DNA of 64,000 nt from Fischerella thermalis PCC 7521 (GCF_000317225.1 NZ_AJLL01000090.1:62001-126000); one strand, 5' to 3'. Positions 37,773 through 46,839 are shown, counted from the stretch's first letter. Translations and numbers: made by a program. Notes: generated from the sequence alone by a model not told the origin.

Positions 37773-38543
37773 TTAGAAAAACAATTTAAATCGCACTAGT
37801 TGACTTTCAATTGTTGGCAGCAGAATTTTATGTAATTCTACAGTGTCTTGAAATTGTAAAATTTGTGTAGGCGGCAAGTCAAAGGGAAACTGCTCTGGGA
37901 AATCAGGGCGCTGCATTTGTGCTAATAAAATTTGCTCAGACCTTTTGCTCCCAATAGCGTAGCCAATTTCTACACAGACGGTTGGGCTGGGTATTGATTG
38001 AGCAGTTTGTTTGCTTTCTATTTTGGCAATGGGTGTGGTGTCTGCAATAAATAACAAACTCCTACGAATTTTTCGCATCATTGCGCTTCCTAGTCGTAGA
38101 GGAGCTTCTTTAGGGCGGTAAGATTCTACTAATTTTAAAGGCAGGCGCGATCGCAAGTTCAATTTTTCCAAACTAATCAATAATGCTTCCCGCAACGCAT
38201 CAGTTGCTGGCGGATATTCTACTTGAGAACAGAAAAATATGGCAGGTTCTAACTGTGCTAAGGTTGATTGCTTGGTGAAATAAATTTCGTGACTAATCAA
38301 GTCAATATTAGCTACGCAATAGCCACCACTACCTTCTATATAAAATTCAATATTTTCCCCTTCTAGATAGCGACCAAACCACGTTGATTTTCTGATTTCA
38401 TCACTGTCTTCCAAGAAATCTGCTCTTAGCCCAGATTTCAGCAGACTCTTTTTACTGAGGCGAATATCCGGTGGACGTTTTTCCAGTTCTTGTATTGGCT
38501 GGTAATTATCAAGATACCATGCTCTAAGAGCAATTATTGACAT
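37773..38543 (-). CDS. Conserved cyanobacterial protein with TIR/deoxyribosyltransferase-like C-terminal motif
   Basis: The product is 256 residues. The N-terminal half (1-145) shows no known domain. The C-terminal half reads MRKIRRSLLFIADTTPIA (156-173), then SPTVCVEIGYAIGSKRSEQILLAQ (186-209), then FPFDLPPTQILQF (219-231). The order D-x-T, SPxVxxExGYA, ILL, PFDL is that of nucleoside deoxyribosyltransferase-like and TIR-like nucleotide-binding proteins, with Glu192 in the catalytic place. Function is therefore inferred only as possible nucleotide or NAD hydrolysis or binding. No effector partner gene is adjacent. The start ATG begins MSIIALRAWYL. Confidence 0.7.
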   Translation of the reverse strand: MSIIALRAWYLDNYQPIQELEKRPPDIRLSKKSLLKSGLRADFLEDSDEIRKSTWFGRYLEGENIEFYIEGSGGYCVANIDLISHEIYFTKQSTLAQLEPAIFFCSQVEYPPATDALREALLISLEKLNLRSRLPLKLVESYRPKEAPLRLGSAMMRKIRRSLLFIADTTPIAKIESKQTAQSIPSPTVCVEIGYAIGSKRSEQILLAQMQRPDFPEQFPFDLPPTQILQFQDTVELHKILLPTIESQLVRFKLFF

Positions 38544-39231
38544 AAGGCGCTATTTCAACTATTTCAAATGTCTCGTGCGATTCCACTTCGTACCAGCTTA
38601 CACCTAGTAGTCCTACATGGGGAAAGGTTAAGGAGCAAAAGGCAAAGCAAATGCTAAGAGTAGTGTAAAAAAACAACAACACCCAAGCAACTAATAGCCG
38701 AGTTACTTCCTCTTATCGTTAATTCTAGCCGGGGATGTACTGGCTGAATCACCTTTGACTTCAGTGAAGTCAAGCAGTCACAGCGCCCCCTTTCTTTCAC
38801 TATGAGGAAATATCGCTTTTAGAGTTAGGTGTTGTTGTTTTATAACGAGACAGATTGAGTTTCAACAGCGTCCTTACCTCTTTTTACTTTTGAATCTAGC
38901 TGTTTGATCTGCCAGGGAAGCTTTGTTTAGCTTCAATTATTAGATTAGCACTGTCATATTTAGGTATGTTTATTTGAAACTAAACTTTACTAATTTTGGT
39001 TGTTGGTTAGTAGTTAGTAGTTAATGGCTTACTACTTCTCACACTCCACCCTTACCTTAAGCCGCTACGCGTCTACACACTCCACCTCCCCATCTCCCTT
39101 CCAATCTCCAAATCGGGAACCCTTAGTAGGCTAACAACCGTCATAGTCCCAACTGTGCTTTCTTCACTCTTCCCATTCGGGCAGTGCGTAGTCCAAAATG
39201 GGTTGGATGTGTTTCAAATGATTCAGTCAAT
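38544..39231. other. Intergenic region
   Basis: 688 bases with no gene or tRNA seen. GACTTCAGTGAAGTCAAG (38758-38775) contains a small perfect hairpin (GACTTCA/TGAAGTC). CACTCCACCCTTACCTTAAG (39043-39062) is the inverted copy of a repeat at about 22833-22852, followed by CGCTACGCGTCTACAC and a CTCCCCATCTCCC stretch. Confidence 0.45.
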
Positions 39232-39486
39232 ATGCCTAGAACTCCCAATGAATACGCAGTACACTTACTAATGGCAAGTGGTCATCGGGAAGAAGTACGT
39301 TTTCCGACGATTCAGGATTTTCAGAAGTGGTATAGTGGCGAACTGATGCCCAAATCTGCTTCTGATGATTTTATAAACGTGCCGATCAAAAATATTCAAG
39401 GTGAATACATGGTTGTGCGTCCCTCGCGGATTGTGGCAATTCGGGTGGAACCACTCTTTAGCTCTAGTGTGGAAAGATTTACATAA
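39232..39486 (+). CDS. Small conserved cyanobacterial protein upstream of mltA
   Basis: The product is 84 residues from ATG 39232 (MPRTPNEYAVHLLMASGHRE); a GTG at 39184 would add 16 residues of unconserved look. It contains RFPTIQDFQKWYSGEL and GEYMVVRPSRIVAIRVEP, with no membrane segment. I recognise it as a conserved hypothetical of Nostocales but know no function. Only 3 bases separate its stop from the mltA start, so the two are almost surely co-transcribed. Confidence 0.75.
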   Translation: MPRTPNEYAVHLLMASGHREEVRFPTIQDFQKWYSGELMPKSASDDFINVPIKNIQGEYMVVRPSRIVAIRVEPLFSSSVERFT

Positions 39487-39489
39487 ATC

Positions 39490-40740
39490 ATGAGAAAAAC
39501 GCTTGCTTTAGTTTCCTTGAGTCTGGGACTTAGCTTTGTAAATCCTGTTTGCTCTGTGTTGGCTCAGGTTCCTATTAACATAACGCCTTTACCATCACCA
39601 GCTAGCCCCATTGAACCGTTACCCCCACCAGAGTTATCACCACCACTAAAACTAGTGAGGTTAGGAACGGACTGTAAACCCGTTCATCAATGTTTGGGTT
39701 GGGATGAACAGCTTTGGAGTGGAAAGAGTAAACAGGGCGATCGCAAAGCTTTGTTAGCATCCATTGACCACAGTTTACGTTACCTGACAACAAACAAGGC
39801 ACTAGCAGCGTATCAAAATTATCCTGTTCCTGAAATCACCCTTGATCGTGTCCGTCGTAGCTTGCAGCGTTTTCGCCAGTTGGTGGTTAGTTCCAAATCG
39901 CCAGCTCAACTGCAAGCTGCTGTGCGTCAAGAATTTGATTTTTATCAATCTGTTGGCAATGACGGTCAAGGTACGGTAAAGTTCACCGCTTATTATGAGC
40001 CAGTTTACACTGCTAGTAAAGTTCGTACTTCTGTATATAAATATCCTCTTTATAGATTGCCACCCAACTTTGACAAATGGGTAAAACCGCATCCTACACG
40101 GATCGATCTAGAAGGTAAAGATGGTTTACTGGGTAATAAAAGTCAGTTACATGGTTTGGAATTATTTTGGTTGCGCGATCGCTTAGATGCATATTTAGTA
40201 CATATCCAAGGTTCTGCCCAACTCAAATTAACTAATGGTAAAATTACCTCTGTTGGCTACGCGGGAGGCACAGACTATCCTTGGACTAGTATTGGCAAAG
40301 AACTGGCCAAAGATGGTAAGTTACCTTTACAAAATTTAACAATGCCTATCTTGGTCAATTACTTTCGCCAGCACCCCAAGGAGATGAATAACTATCTACC
40401 ACGGTGGGAACGGTTTGTCTTCTTCAAAGAAACTGGGGGTACACCTGCAACTGGCAGTATTGGCGTACCAGTCACAGCAGAGCGTTCGATCGCCACAGAT
40501 AAATCTCTCATGCCGCCAGGAGCGTTAGCAATCATTAATGCCTCATTTCCTTATCCTGCTGGTCAGGGAAAATTGGTTAAGCGCCGGGTTAGTCGCTTCG
40601 TTCTAGATCAGGATACTGGCAGTGCTATTAAAGGCCCGGGACGGGTAGATTATTTTATGGGAACTGGCAAACTAGCAGGCGATCGCGCCGGTATTACCGG
40701 TGGTAATGGTACTCTATATTATTTGCTGCTGAAGGAGTAA
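39490..40740 (+). CDS. mltA: Membrane-bound lytic murein transglycosylase A
   Basis: The product is 416 residues. A signal peptide (1-25, ending SVLAQ) and a Pro-rich linker (about 30-60) precede the MltA domain. Typical blocks are VKFTAYYEPVYTAS, WLRDRLDAYLVHIQGSAQL, WERFVFFKETGG and a 3D domain with SAIKGPGRVDYFMGTG, which holds the catalytic Asp. MltA cleaves the glycan backbone of murein with formation of 1,6-anhydromuramic ends, helping wall turnover. An imperfect GGGGTAAGG / CCTTTACCCC hairpin (about 40754-40786) follows the stop without a U-run. Confidence 0.93.
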   Translation: MRKTLALVSLSLGLSFVNPVCSVLAQVPINITPLPSPASPIEPLPPPELSPPLKLVRLGTDCKPVHQCLGWDEQLWSGKSKQGDRKALLASIDHSLRYLTTNKALAAYQNYPVPEITLDRVRRSLQRFRQLVVSSKSPAQLQAAVRQEFDFYQSVGNDGQGTVKFTAYYEPVYTASKVRTSVYKYPLYRLPPNFDKWVKPHPTRIDLEGKDGLLGNKSQLHGLELFWLRDRLDAYLVHIQGSAQLKLTNGKITSVGYAGGTDYPWTSIGKELAKDGKLPLQNLTMPILVNYFRQHPKEMNNYLPRWERFVFFKETGGTPATGSIGVPVTAERSIATDKSLMPPGALAIINASFPYPAGQGKLVKRRVSRFVLDQDTGSAIKGPGRVDYFMGTGKLAGDRAGITGGNGTLYYLLLKE

Positions 40741-40849
40741 TTACGGAACGGGTAAGGGGTAAGGGATTTGAGCAGCCTTTACCCCTTAACCTTTAACCTT
40801 TTGCCTAACCGAAAATAGCACCCTACCCTTAAATCTTCTATGAGGTTTT

Positions 40850-41896
40850 ATGAAATTTAGCGATATACTAGCAAAACTTGGTGATGCTGCCATCTGTAAT
40901 AGCCTTAATCTCAATAAAGACAATGATCCAGAAATTGCTGGGATGGCGGCAGTTGATGAAGCGACAAGTGGTACTCTCAGCTACATTGAAGGGGCAAAAT
41001 TTGCCGCAATGGTAGGCAAAACTGGTGCAAGTGCTTTAATTTTGCCTCAAGATGAAGCATTACAGGCACAAGCACAAGAACGCGGTATTGCTTGGATCGC
41101 CACCCCAGAACCAAAACTAATATTTGCAAGAACGCTCAAATTTTTCTACCAGCCTTGGCGTCCTACTCCAGAGATTCATCCTACTGCCGTCATTTACCCA
41201 AATGTGAAAATTGGCAATGATGTTTATATTGGACCTCATGTAGTAGTTCATCAAGGAGTAGAAATTGGCAGTGGTGTATGCATCCATGCCAATGTCGTTA
41301 TCTATCCCGATGCTAAGATAGGCGATCGCACAACTTTACACGCTAACTGCACTATCCATGAACGTACTCTCATCGGTGCAGATTGTGAAATTCACAGTGG
41401 TGCAGTCATCGGTGCAGAAGGCTTTGGCTTTGTGCCGACTGCTACTGGTTGGCTCAAAGTCGAACAATCTGGTTACACGGTTTTAGAAGATGGTGTTGTT
41501 GTTGGCTGTAACAGTGCTATTGATCGTCCCGCCGTCGGTGAAACGCGGGTTGGTCGCTATACAATCATTGACAACTTAGTACAAATAGGTCACGGTTGCC
41601 AAATTGGTGCAGGCTGTGCATTAGCAGGACAATCGGGGATAGCAGGAGGAGTGAAAATTGGCAATCGCGTAATCTTAGCAGGACAATCAGGAATTGCCAA
41701 CCAAGTAAAAATCGGCGATGGTGCGATCGCCTCTGCTAAAGCAGGTATTCACAGTGATGTTGCACCAGGAGAAATTGTCTCTGGCACTCCCGCTATCCCT
41801 CATAAACAGTTTATAAAAGTGTCTACGATTTTGACTCGCTTACCTGATATGTATCAAAATTTGAAACAATTGCAACGCCAAATAACTCAAAAATGA
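40850..41896 (+). CDS. lpxD: UDP-3-O-acylglucosamine N-acyltransferase
   Basis: The product is 348 residues. An N-terminal uridine-binding domain (about 1-100) is followed by a left-handed beta helix of hexapeptide repeats (about 105-300; IHPTAVIYPNVKIGNDVYIG and so on) and a C-terminal helix. His248 in NLVQIGHGCQIG is the expected catalytic base. LpxD adds the second acyl chain to the glucosamine precursor of lipid A in the cytoplasm. The other lpx genes are not beside it here. It follows mltA by 109 bases, in keeping with an envelope gene group. Confidence 0.95.
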   Translation: MKFSDILAKLGDAAICNSLNLNKDNDPEIAGMAAVDEATSGTLSYIEGAKFAAMVGKTGASALILPQDEALQAQAQERGIAWIATPEPKLIFARTLKFFYQPWRPTPEIHPTAVIYPNVKIGNDVYIGPHVVVHQGVEIGSGVCIHANVVIYPDAKIGDRTTLHANCTIHERTLIGADCEIHSGAVIGAEGFGFVPTATGWLKVEQSGYTVLEDGVVVGCNSAIDRPAVGETRVGRYTIIDNLVQIGHGCQIGAGCALAGQSGIAGGVKIGNRVILAGQSGIANQVKIGDGAIASAKAGIHSDVAPGEIVSGTPAIPHKQFIKVSTILTRLPDMYQNLKQLQRQITQK

Positions 41897-41943
41897 GGGG
41901 TTTTGAGTAGATTTGCGGACTTTTTGTGAGTAGCCTCGGTTAT

Positions 41944-42052
41944 TTTATACCATTTCACAATATTGATTGATGCAAATTATCCTCTTTGCCTTCTTTCTCC
42001 TCCTTGTCTTTTAGTCGCTAAGTTTATCAAACTTATAGTGAAAGGGTGTTAG
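41944..42052 (-). mobile_element. MITE-like element B, copy 1 (about 109 bp)
   Basis: Read on the minus strand, this stretch aligns with 53136-53237 along its whole length: CTTTCACTATAAGT, TTTGATA, a GACAAGG-rich centre and TTGTGAAATGGTATA at the end. It is non-coding. Ends are less well matched than in copy 2. Confidence 0.65.
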
Positions 42053-42561
42053 CCGGGGCTTTTATTATTGCCGTATGCAAGCAGCCATGATGCTAGATAT
42101 TTTAATTGTTATGCTTGAAATTAAAAACCAGCCTGTTTTGGCTATTTATGACTCTAGTAGTCTGAGCGAAAGAAGGCCATTTCAGTTCGGTAAAAATGAT
42201 TAAAGTAAATGTTAGTACTATAGCTAGCAAAAGTCTTTCCATCATAGTACTCCCCACGCCACAAAATTTATAAAATAATATCTACTTTTAGTTTTAACTA
42301 AAATCTTTTTTTTTCTCAACCAAAGTAACAACAATACTCCTCAGGAATGATTTGGATTTAGAAATTCTGTAATTTGTGTCACTAATTTTTCTAGCAAATA
42401 AACTAGCAAGTTTACTTCTTGCTAAAAAGTTAGCAAAACACAGAAATAGAAGCGATCGCTATGAATGGGACTACAGCCAAATGGACGATAGATGAGTATC
42501 ACTGCGTAACAATGAACTTTGTTGGAGTTCACAAAATTGCTTGATATCATCACACAGAGTT
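42053..42561. other. Intergenic region
   Basis: A/T-rich, no gene seen. AAACCAGCCTGTTTTGG near 42125-42141 is a weak hairpin. With element B at 41944-42052 and the terminator that follows, it separates lpxD from the first PEP-CTERM gene. Confidence 0.4.
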
Positions 42562-42591
42562 CAAAAAAAGCTGCTGAACACATCAGCAGCT
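42562..42591 (-). terminator. Intrinsic terminator of the first LEVG gene
   Basis: On the minus strand AGCTGCTGA-TGTGT-TCAGCAGCT has perfect 9-bp arms and is followed by TTTTTTTG. It lies 16 bases past the stop codon of the gene at 42607-43368. Confidence 0.88.
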
Positions 42592-42606
42592 AAAACTGTA
42601 TTGGCT

Positions 42607-43368
42607 TTAGCCTGCAAGCACACTCTTTTTACGTTGCCGTAAGCCAAACATACCTGCAACTGCCAAAGCACCTAAGCCCAGGGTTGTCCCAGCTTCTGGT
42701 ACAGCTTTTGGTGTCCCCTTGATTCCCAAGTTTACACCATCACCATACTTCGGAAACTTACTAGAATAAGCATTACCTAGCTGCACTTCAAAAGATTTGA
42801 CGTTGTAAAAAGTCAAAGTCTGAATACCGTTGTTCTTGCCAGCAGACAACATCGAGCTGCCAACAGGACTGTTATTGATCAGTAAGACACCAGTGCCTAT
42901 ATCTTCTACATCAAAGAAGTCTAAAGTTATTTCCGACATCACCTTTGTGAACTCAAATAAGAACCGACCAACTTCTAATTGACCATTTTCAGGTAACTTA
43001 CCGCTTTCTGTAATTGCTACAGGACGTAACCAATATTCATTGACTCCTGTATTAGTGCCTGCATCTTTTGTTCCGAAACTAACTTTGAGAGATGATCCTA
43101 CATAGGTGTTAGAAGTGGCTCTATTATCTACAAATAATCGGCTAGGCCCATAACCACCAGCCCCATCAAAATCTAAACTCGTTACTGTATAACCTAATGG
43201 AGTTGTGTCAATACATAATGTAGTTGGAACAAAACAGCCCAGATTAGTCTTGATTTCGCCTTCCCGGCTAGGAATAAGAGAAGCAGCATGAGCATTAGGC
43301 ATAGCAGCAACTACGCCCAAACCCAAAACTGTTCCTATCGTTGTTGCTAAAAAATTAAACTTAGGCAT
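42607..43368 (-). CDS. LEVG family PEP-CTERM protein, copy 1
   Basis: The product is 253 residues. The signal peptide (about 1-28) ends AMPNAHAAS. The body contains GGYGPSRLFVD, GQLEVGRFLFEF (the LEVG block) and MSEITLDFFDVEDIGTG, a beta-rich region. The C-terminus has VPEAGTTLGLGALAVAGMF then RQRKK: a PEP-CTERM-type sorting signal with PEAGT in place of PEPST, one membrane helix and a basic end. Such proteins are exported and processed by an exosortase; no exosortase gene is in the window. It probably reaches the cell surface or matrix. Two Cys in the N-terminal part (GCFVPTTLCID) may form a disulfide. Confidence 0.88.
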   Translation of the reverse strand: MPKFNFLATTIGTVLGLGVVAAMPNAHAASLIPSREGEIKTNLGCFVPTTLCIDTTPLGYTVTSLDFDGAGGYGPSRLFVDNRATSNTYVGSSLKVSFGTKDAGTNTGVNEYWLRPVAITESGKLPENGQLEVGRFLFEFTKVMSEITLDFFDVEDIGTGVLLINNSPVGSSMLSAGKNNGIQTLTFYNVKSFEVQLGNAYSSKFPKYGDGVNLGIKGTPKAVPEAGTTLGLGALAVAGMFGLRQRKKSVLAG

Positions 43369-43678
43369 GATTCCCCTTCTGCAAACCTGATATGAAAGTA
43401 GCAGTAAAAAAATGATGATGTACTATTGATGCACCACTAAGCTAATAGATAAGTTGCCGAATTTGCTAGAGCAAAAAATATATTTCACATGATCTTTAAT
43501 TACAGATAAAAATCAAAATTTTATCCGCATAAATACAATGTTTATACGTGTTATTAACTATTTATAAAAATATTTTTTTAACTTAATACTGATAATTTCC
43601 TGATTCAGTTAAATTGATTATTATTTTAAATAATAGTAATAATCAAAAAAATATTGTGGTTTACACTGATAAGTAGAC

Positions 43679-43844
43679 TGATATCTTGCACCTACACCAT
43701 ATCCCGCCTTGGAATTTATTCCAAGGCTAATAGCACAAGTCCGTTGAAACGGACTCAAAGACATTCTTAGGCAGATTTATCTGATTTAGCTATGAGCCAA
43801 TAAATTTATTTATCGGCGCTCTGAAAATCTGGTGCAAGATATCA
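43679..43844. mobile_element. MITE-like element A, copy 2 (166 bp)
   Basis: Perfect 14-base terminal inverted repeats TGATATCTTGCACC and GGTGCAAGATATCA. The interior carries perfect stems CCTTGGAAT/ATTCCAAGG and AGTCCGTT/AACGGACT. It matches copy 1 (22600-22718) on both sides but has about 47 extra bases after CTCAAAGACA. No target-site duplication is evident. Confidence 0.85.
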
Positions 43845-44084
43845 ATTATATCATGTTCGCTTAAATACTTATACTGTCCCGTGGGATGGTAATAGGAATG
43901 GGTAATATGAACTGTATTGAGATAAAAATTAAAATGTCCCATAAAAAAATTGAGTAGTTTAGAGTAATTAAGTGCTGGACTTATTTACTATACCTACTCA
44001 ATTTAATTAAACAGAAGGAGAACTTTGTTAATAATAATTTTTCAAATAAATATTAATTTAATTCAATATTATTGAATTATAAGC

Positions 44085-44119
44085 ATCCGGTTTCTTAAAA
44101 GTTGAGAAACCGGATTTTT
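44085..44119. terminator. Hairpin with T-run on the plus strand
   Basis: ATCCGGTTTCT (44085-44095) and AGAAACCGGAT (44105-44115) are perfectly complementary, followed on the plus strand by TTTTA. The nearby gene is on the minus strand, where no U-run follows, so it may be a weak or two-way terminator. Confidence 0.5.
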
Positions 44120-44185
44120 ACGAAATCACACAACAAGTTAAGGTTTCTGCGGTAGACCACGAGTATGTAATCTCATGATCAATTT

Positions 44186-44947
44186 CTAAGCTACTGATGC
44201 GGTTTTTCCCCGTCGCCTTAAACCAAATAAACTGACCACTACTAAAGCACCTAAACTGACGGTAGTTCCTGCTTCAGGTACTGGTTTGGGTACCACATTA
44301 CCTCTGAGATTAACACCATCACCAGTTTTTGGAAATTTGCTAGAAGAAGTGTTACCCAACTGCACCTCAAAAGACTTGACATTGTGAAGAGTTAATGACT
44401 GAATACCATTATTTTTGCCAGCTTGTAAAACTAAATCAGTAATATCTTCACCATTGAGCATCAAGATAGCAGTGCCTATATCTTCTACATCAAAAAAGTC
44501 TAAAGTTATTTCCGACATCACCTCTGTGAACTCAAGTAAGAACCGACCAACTTCTAATTGTCCACTTTCAGGTAAATTACCGCTTTCTGTAATTGCTACA
44601 GGACGGAACCAATATTCGTTTAATGCTGGATTTGTGCCTGCATCTTTTGTACCAAAACTAACTTTTAAACCTTGTCCTTCATAGATGTTAGAAGTGCTTC
44701 TAGTATCCACAAATAGTCGGCTAGGCCCATAACCACCAGCCCCATCAAAATCTAAACTTGTGACTGTGTAACCTAATGAAGTTGTGTCAATACATTGATT
44801 TGGATCAAGACATCCGAGATTTGTTTGTACTTCTCCTTCTAATTGAGGAACTAGAGAAGCTGCTTGTGCTGAGGGCATAGCAGCAGCAACACTTAATCCG
44901 ACAGAAAATGCTATCAGTGTTTTTGCTAAAGTAGGGATTTTTTGCAT
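44186..44947 (-). CDS. LEVG family PEP-CTERM protein, copy 2
   Basis: The product is 253 residues, the same length as copy 1 and collinear with it. The signal peptide ends AMPSAQAAS; the body has GGYGPSRLFVD, GQLEVGRFLLEF and MSEITLDFFDVEDIGTA; the end is VPEAGTTVSLGALVVVSLF then RRRGK. The N-terminal Cys pair is kept (GCLDPNQCID) though its spacing differs slightly. Differences gather in the leader, around the Cys pair and in the membrane helix, which suggests that the middle is under selection. Each copy seems to have its own promoter and terminator. Confidence 0.88.
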   Translation of the reverse strand: MQKIPTLAKTLIAFSVGLSVAAAMPSAQAASLVPQLEGEVQTNLGCLDPNQCIDTTSLGYTVTSLDFDGAGGYGPSRLFVDTRSTSNIYEGQGLKVSFGTKDAGTNPALNEYWFRPVAITESGNLPESGQLEVGRFLLEFTEVMSEITLDFFDVEDIGTAILMLNGEDITDLVLQAGKNNGIQSLTLHNVKSFEVQLGNTSSSKFPKTGDGVNLRGNVVPKPVPEAGTTVSLGALVVVSLFGLRRRGKTASVA

Positions 44948-45478
44948 GATTTATTAGAAATAACTAAGGATGATTTCGGGTATCAGACACAAATTTTTGT
45001 GCTTCTTCTGAAACATATCCGTATGTTATTTCCGTATCCGAGTAATTGTCATCTCAAAATCAGAACATTTACCTGTTCTTAATTTTGAAAATAAGTTTGG
45101 GAAAAATACTTAAAATTACTAAATTAAATTATACGCAAAATTATCAAAGAATTACTTAACTCAAAAAACAAGGAGATTGTAAATGATATTAACTACTTGG
45201 TTTATGAAAATTATACGTATTAAGTAAATAATTTTCATAAACATCGGTTCACCAATCTAATGATTCTGTTGGTAAATTGCCTTTTAGCATAACAGCTTTG
45301 CTTTTGCACCAATTTCTCGCCTTGCAATAAATTGTGGGTTGATAGCTTAAGTAGATTCAAATCCACTCAAATGTGCATCGATTAACGCTGATTGCTTGGG
45401 TTCGTTTTTAATTTGCCAACAAAATCATCTAATTTGTGAACCGATTTTTATTTTATTCAATAGACAGGTGAAATGATA
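44948..45478. other. Intergenic region
   Basis: 531 A/T-rich bases. No gene was identified. On the minus strand a short open stretch near 45360-45420 looks protein-like (KNEPKQSALIDAHLSGFEST) but is bounded by stops and matches nothing I know; it may be a relic. Confidence 0.4.
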
Positions 45479-46144
45479 TTAGAAATTTTCCAGAGATTTT
45501 TGCGCTTCTGTTGCAACAGCCTCCACTTCATCATTCACCAATGTTTCTAATATAGTTTTGGCGTCTGTACTTCTCAAACGACCTAAAGCTTGTGCAACTC
45601 TATAGCGAATTTGCCAATCTGGGTTTGTAGCGTAGGGAGCTAAAAGAGGAACTGCTTGTGTATCTCCTAAATCTCCAAGAGAACTAATAGCAGCAGTTTG
45701 CACTAATTCATTGTCTGAGGAAAGTGCCTGTTGAAGTAGTTCAAACGATCGCGGATCACCCAATTCTCCTAAAGTAGCAATAATGCTAAATTTCACAATC
45801 CATTCATTGCTAGTTTGATAAAGCTGCTGCAAATCTTCAAAAGCTGCTTTTAGCTTTAAAGCACCCAAACAGTCTGCTGCTGCTGCTTGCACATCTGGTT
45901 CTGGGTCATTGAGCAAGCGATCGCGTAATATACTCAAGGACAAATCTAAATCTTGTCCACCCAAGGTATCGAACTGACTAACGGCTGAGTAACGCACACG
46001 GGAATTACTGTCATTAATAGCATTTTGAATTAATTCAAAACCAATGGTTGGTTCTAATTGGCGAATTTGATTCACTGCTCGTAAGCGATCGCCCAAATCC
46101 TCAGACACCAGTAATTGTTTTACAGATTCAGGATTGACACTCAT
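45479..46144 (-). CDS. nblB: HEAT-repeat protein of the NblB type
   Basis: The product is 221 residues, made almost wholly of HEAT-like helical pairs: DSNSRVRYSAVSQF, DPEPDVQAAAADCLGAL, EWIVKFSIIATLGELGDPRS, NELVQTAAISSLGDLGD and DWQIRYRVAQALGRL. NblB-type proteins are cyanobacterial HEAT proteins related to phycocyanobilin lyases and are needed for phycobilisome breakdown in nutrient stress. Length and the start MSVNPESVKQLLVSEDLGDR agree with that group. The family has paralogues, so the exact role here is not certain. The gene lies 92 bases after the CBS-pair gene on the same strand. Confidence 0.75.
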   Translation of the reverse strand: MSVNPESVKQLLVSEDLGDRLRAVNQIRQLEPTIGFELIQNAINDSNSRVRYSAVSQFDTLGGQDLDLSLSILRDRLLNDPEPDVQAAAADCLGALKLKAAFEDLQQLYQTSNEWIVKFSIIATLGELGDPRSFELLQQALSSDNELVQTAAISSLGDLGDTQAVPLLAPYATNPDWQIRYRVAQALGRLRSTDAKTILETLVNDEVEAVATEAQKSLENF

Positions 46145-46236
46145 TTATTAATCTCACTTTTTAAGGGTATGTTGTTGATTGTTGTTAGTTGATGGTTGAT
46201 TGGAAGAACTACCAACCAACAACAACCAACCAATTA

Positions 46237-46701
46237 TTAATCTTGGCCTGCTGCCATTGCTCTAATCACATCACCACGGGTAAGAATACCAATTACTTGA
46301 CCCTCGCTGTCAAGAACTGGTAGACGGTGAACGTTGCGGTCGTTCATAATTTTGGCGGCTTCTCTGAGAGTTTTGTCTGGGGAGACAGTGATCGGTTGTT
46401 TACTCATAACTTCGCCAACAGTTTGCCCCAGGGCTTTGTGCAAATCGCGTTCGTATGTCGCCGGATTTTTTAAATAAATCACGCTATCAAGAAACATAAT
46501 ATACGCTGGAGGCGTAACACCTGTCTCTTGCCACATTAAATCAGTTTCCGAAATAATGCCTACCAATTTACCGGCGTCATCTACAACAGGTAGACCACTG
46601 ATGCGTCGTTCTGCCAGAATTTGGATAGCTTCCTTCAGAGGAGTTTCGGGTCGGACAACAATTGGGTCACGACTCATTACGTCGGCAACGGTCTTAGGCA
46701 T
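46237..46701 (-). CDS. CBS domain pair protein
   Basis: The product is 154 residues from ATG 46701; a TTG at 46725 would add eight. Two CBS repeats fill it: TVADVMSRDPIVVRPETPLKEA to LVGIISETDLM, and TVGEVMSKQPITVSPDKTLREA to VIGILTRGDVI. Between them lies an inserted segment of about 30 residues (ETGVTPPAYIMFLDSVIYLKN). Stand-alone CBS pairs bind adenine nucleotides and tune partner enzymes such as thioredoxin-linked ones; the partner is unknown here. The ATG is preferred because it starts MPKTVADVMS, as in most relatives. Confidence 0.9.
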   Translation of the reverse strand: MPKTVADVMSRDPIVVRPETPLKEAIQILAERRISGLPVVDDAGKLVGIISETDLMWQETGVTPPAYIMFLDSVIYLKNPATYERDLHKALGQTVGEVMSKQPITVSPDKTLREAAKIMNDRNVHRLPVLDSEGQVIGILTRGDVIRAMAAGQD

Positions 46702-46760
46702 TTGTTTGCTGATACCTTTTATCAACCACTCTGGGATTATTGTAGAGAATTTTGGTCATT

Positions 46761-46793
46761 GGTAATGGGTAATGGGTAATGGGTAATTGGTAA
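46761..46793. repeat. Heptamer tandem repeat (STRR), GGTAATG
   Basis: Three GGTAATG units followed by GGTAATT and GGTAA. An AACAATCAACAACCAACAA stretch follows at about 46814-46852, so the whole gap between the CBS and M42 genes is repeat sequence. Confidence 0.85.
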
Positions 46794-46839
46794 ACTTCCA
46801 TTCCCCAATTAATAACAACCAACAATCAACAATCAACAA

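Larger units (their letters stand above)
43369..44185. other. A/T-rich region between the LEVG paralogues
   Basis: 817 bases without a gene. It contains MITE-like element A copy 2 (43679-43844) and the hairpin at 44085-44115. The left part should hold the promoter of the first LEVG gene. Confidence 0.6.

Noticed and set aside
38758-38775. Possible tRNA or small RNA near GACTTCAGTGAAGTC
   Set aside because: No cloverleaf, TTC arm or acceptor pairing could be built around it.
45360-45420. Protein-like stretch KNEPKQSALIDAHLSGFEST on the minus strand
   Set aside because: It is bounded by stops within 25 codons and matches no family I know; too short to call a relic.
46761-46793. Possible CRISPR-like array
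   Set aside because: The units are 7 bases with no spacers; it is a simple heptamer repeat. No cas genes are present.
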